From assembly GCA_903813345.2 (NCBI GenBank), contig CAIIXF020000005.1, positions 6,103,375 to 6,167,374 on the forward strand: a DNA stretch of 64,000 nt, written 5' to 3'. The number at the start of each line of letters is the position of its first letter. Position 1 is the stretch's first letter. The stretch comes from Owenia fusiformis (Eukaryota; Annelida; Polychaeta; Sabellida; Oweniidae). Below are positions 62,627-64,000 of this stretch, one piece after another. The notes under the pieces are model-generated. The model saw only the letters and a program-made list of their open reading frames with translations, did not search any database and had not been told where the DNA came from. Position numbers and translations under genes: made by a program.

Positions 62627-63919
62627 CACGGTGTATAACCCAAACGCTCCTACATGCACGACGGAGCGTTTCATTTCTGAAATTAAACAAAGAAACGCTC
62701 CGGAGTAGGAAAACTGGCTGGCGGGAATGGTGAGCCGTCTGACGATTTCCCCAATAATGGGAATAAGAGGTATGAATTATATATTTCGAGTATACCATTC
62801 GATGGGTGTGATATTCTTGGTGATATTCATGCGATATTCACTTGGCTGGCTGTTGACGTTTGAAGCAATTAGGAAGAGCTGTACGAAGCAGTATAGTTAT
62901 CAAAATCCAAAAACGTATTTGTCATTCTACCGGTCAAAACCCCTTTAGTCGGTACATGTGATTAGTTGAGCCAAGATTAGAGCACCAACGTATATTTTAG
63001 TCAAATTCAAATGCTTCAACGCACCATACATTATCGTAATAGTGATTTGATGACCGAAAATCCGGTCTTAAAAATGATGACATTCTCATATTCAAGAAAC
63101 GCTCCGATCTGGTTAACACAGTGAACTGGAAACGCTCCGATAGTCTAGATCTGTTTAGGAAATATATAGCTTGCCTTTCCTTTTCAGGAAGAGAAAGAAA
63201 AGATCTATTATACCCCTTGTCATCAAAAGAAAAAAGATTAGTTCACATATTTTTCGTTTTTTTCTATAGTTTTATGATTTAGCACACATGTAGGCATGAC
63301 ATCATCTAATGTGGGCTTAAATCAGCGCTAGTTGCACGTTTAGCACCACCAGGTTCAGATGTTTCAATTTGCCTAACAAGTACAACACGTTTTTGAGAGA
63401 AAGATTCGATTCGGAACTCTTCTCTAATAATCTGAAAATGATATCAAAACAAAATGGTAAGAGCGTTTCTAAAATTGTGTTCTAAATCGACGGAGCGTTT
63501 CGAGGAAAACAAGCGATTTATTGAGAACAAGTAATGGATTTGGACTGGGATTTTAGGAAATGAGAATATACGAGTTTGTGATCTACTACTTTAACAGAAA
63601 GATTAACGTTTTCATAGAAATACTAGTTTAATTCGTAGTTTGTGAAATCGTCATCTTCAGATTCGTTCGATCTACACTACGGAGCTTTGATCAAGCAAAT
63701 AACAGTTTACCACCAGAAGTTGAATAAATAAGATCTTTGCTCACGGTATTGGTACATAATATTTCACCATAACATATGGTGTGTAAGAGAAACGAGAGAA
63801 ACAATAATGTCGGTCATAGTGGAATCTTCATTAGCCGCCATTTTATTTCGCTACGGAGCGTTTCCGCGTAAATGAAACGCTCCGTCGTGCATGTAGGAGC
63901 GTTTGGGTTATACACCGTG
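62627..63919. mobile_element. 1.29-kb non-autonomous TIR element with 5-bp target duplication
   Basis: The left end CACGGTGTATAACCCAAACG is exactly inverted at the right end, and the terminal repeats extend about 48 bp. ATCTA flanks both sides (62622-62626 and 63920-63924). The motif AAACGCTCC or its complement occurs about ten times, at both ends and near 62693, 63098, 63130, 63491 and 63856. No coding region was found. A 5-bp duplication and CAC...GTG ends would fit the Transib group, but the heptamer is not the usual one, so the superfamily is open. Confidence 0.8.
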
Positions 63920-64000
63920 ATCTAGTTCTTTAAGAAACCATAATGCACTGTGATGACGTCACTTTTTACCAGTGCCCGGTTCATTATGACACCATAATGC

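Overview
The window is nuclear DNA of an animal, most likely a marine invertebrate. It is AT-rich and has small exons separated by introns with GT..AG borders. It is crowded with decayed DNA transposons, fold-back elements and satellite-like repeats. I cannot place the phylum. A CACHD1-type gene plus a neurotrophin-like cystine-knot gene fits lophotrochozoans or ambulacrarians. No bacterial operons, rRNA, tRNA or CRISPR were seen.

Genes. All three recognisable genes lie on the minus strand. Two are tandem paralogues of a VWFA-and-Cache-domain protein (CACHD1 / alpha2delta family). Copy A runs from a 5' UTR exon near 12.5 kb leftwards and off the window edge (15 coding exons visible, 1255-10969 plus 654-764). 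Copy B is complete from a 5' UTR exon near 37.2 kb to its stop codon at 15748 (22 coding exons, about 1196 codons). Exon borders and phases match exon for exon, and the upstream regions are also duplicated. Copy A is in frame as far as it can be followed. Copy B carries one extra base in the VWA exon, just after the MIDAS motif. Retaining the next 128-bp intron happens to restore an open frame. The third gene (43698 to about 46.5 kb) encodes a secreted protein of about 208 residues with six cysteines, which I read as neurotrophin-like (NGF/Spaetzle-type cystine knot). An unidentified coding-like stretch lies on the plus strand inside one of its introns.

Mobile DNA. Copy A introns hold a G-rich TIR element (1-275), a fold-back element (about 2.0-2.95 kb), a mariner-type remnant (4579-5199), a GC-rich insertion (7.13-8.43 kb), a short TIR element (8883-9084) and a near-perfect 78-bp palindrome (10278-10355). 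In copy B, a 2.5-kb TIR element (23736-26255) sits 28 bp beyond a coding exon. Intron 1 of copy B is swollen by a nested complex (30.0-35.9 kb) carrying a broken transposon ORF with a CXC-type cysteine tail.

Repeat array. From about 48.69 to 62.15 kb there are eight tandem units of 0.9-2.1 kb. Each starts with a small hairpin, followed by a GGATA-type microsatellite, about 133-bp monomers containing an ACTTCCG-AAC-CGGAAGT palindrome, and a tail with TGACCTTTGACCT. Several end in a 12-bp hairpin. The layout resembles non-autonomous Helentron elements (HINEs). A stray unit lies inside the TIR element in copy B. The window closes with a 1.29-kb TIR element (62627-63919) flanked by a perfect 5-bp target duplication.
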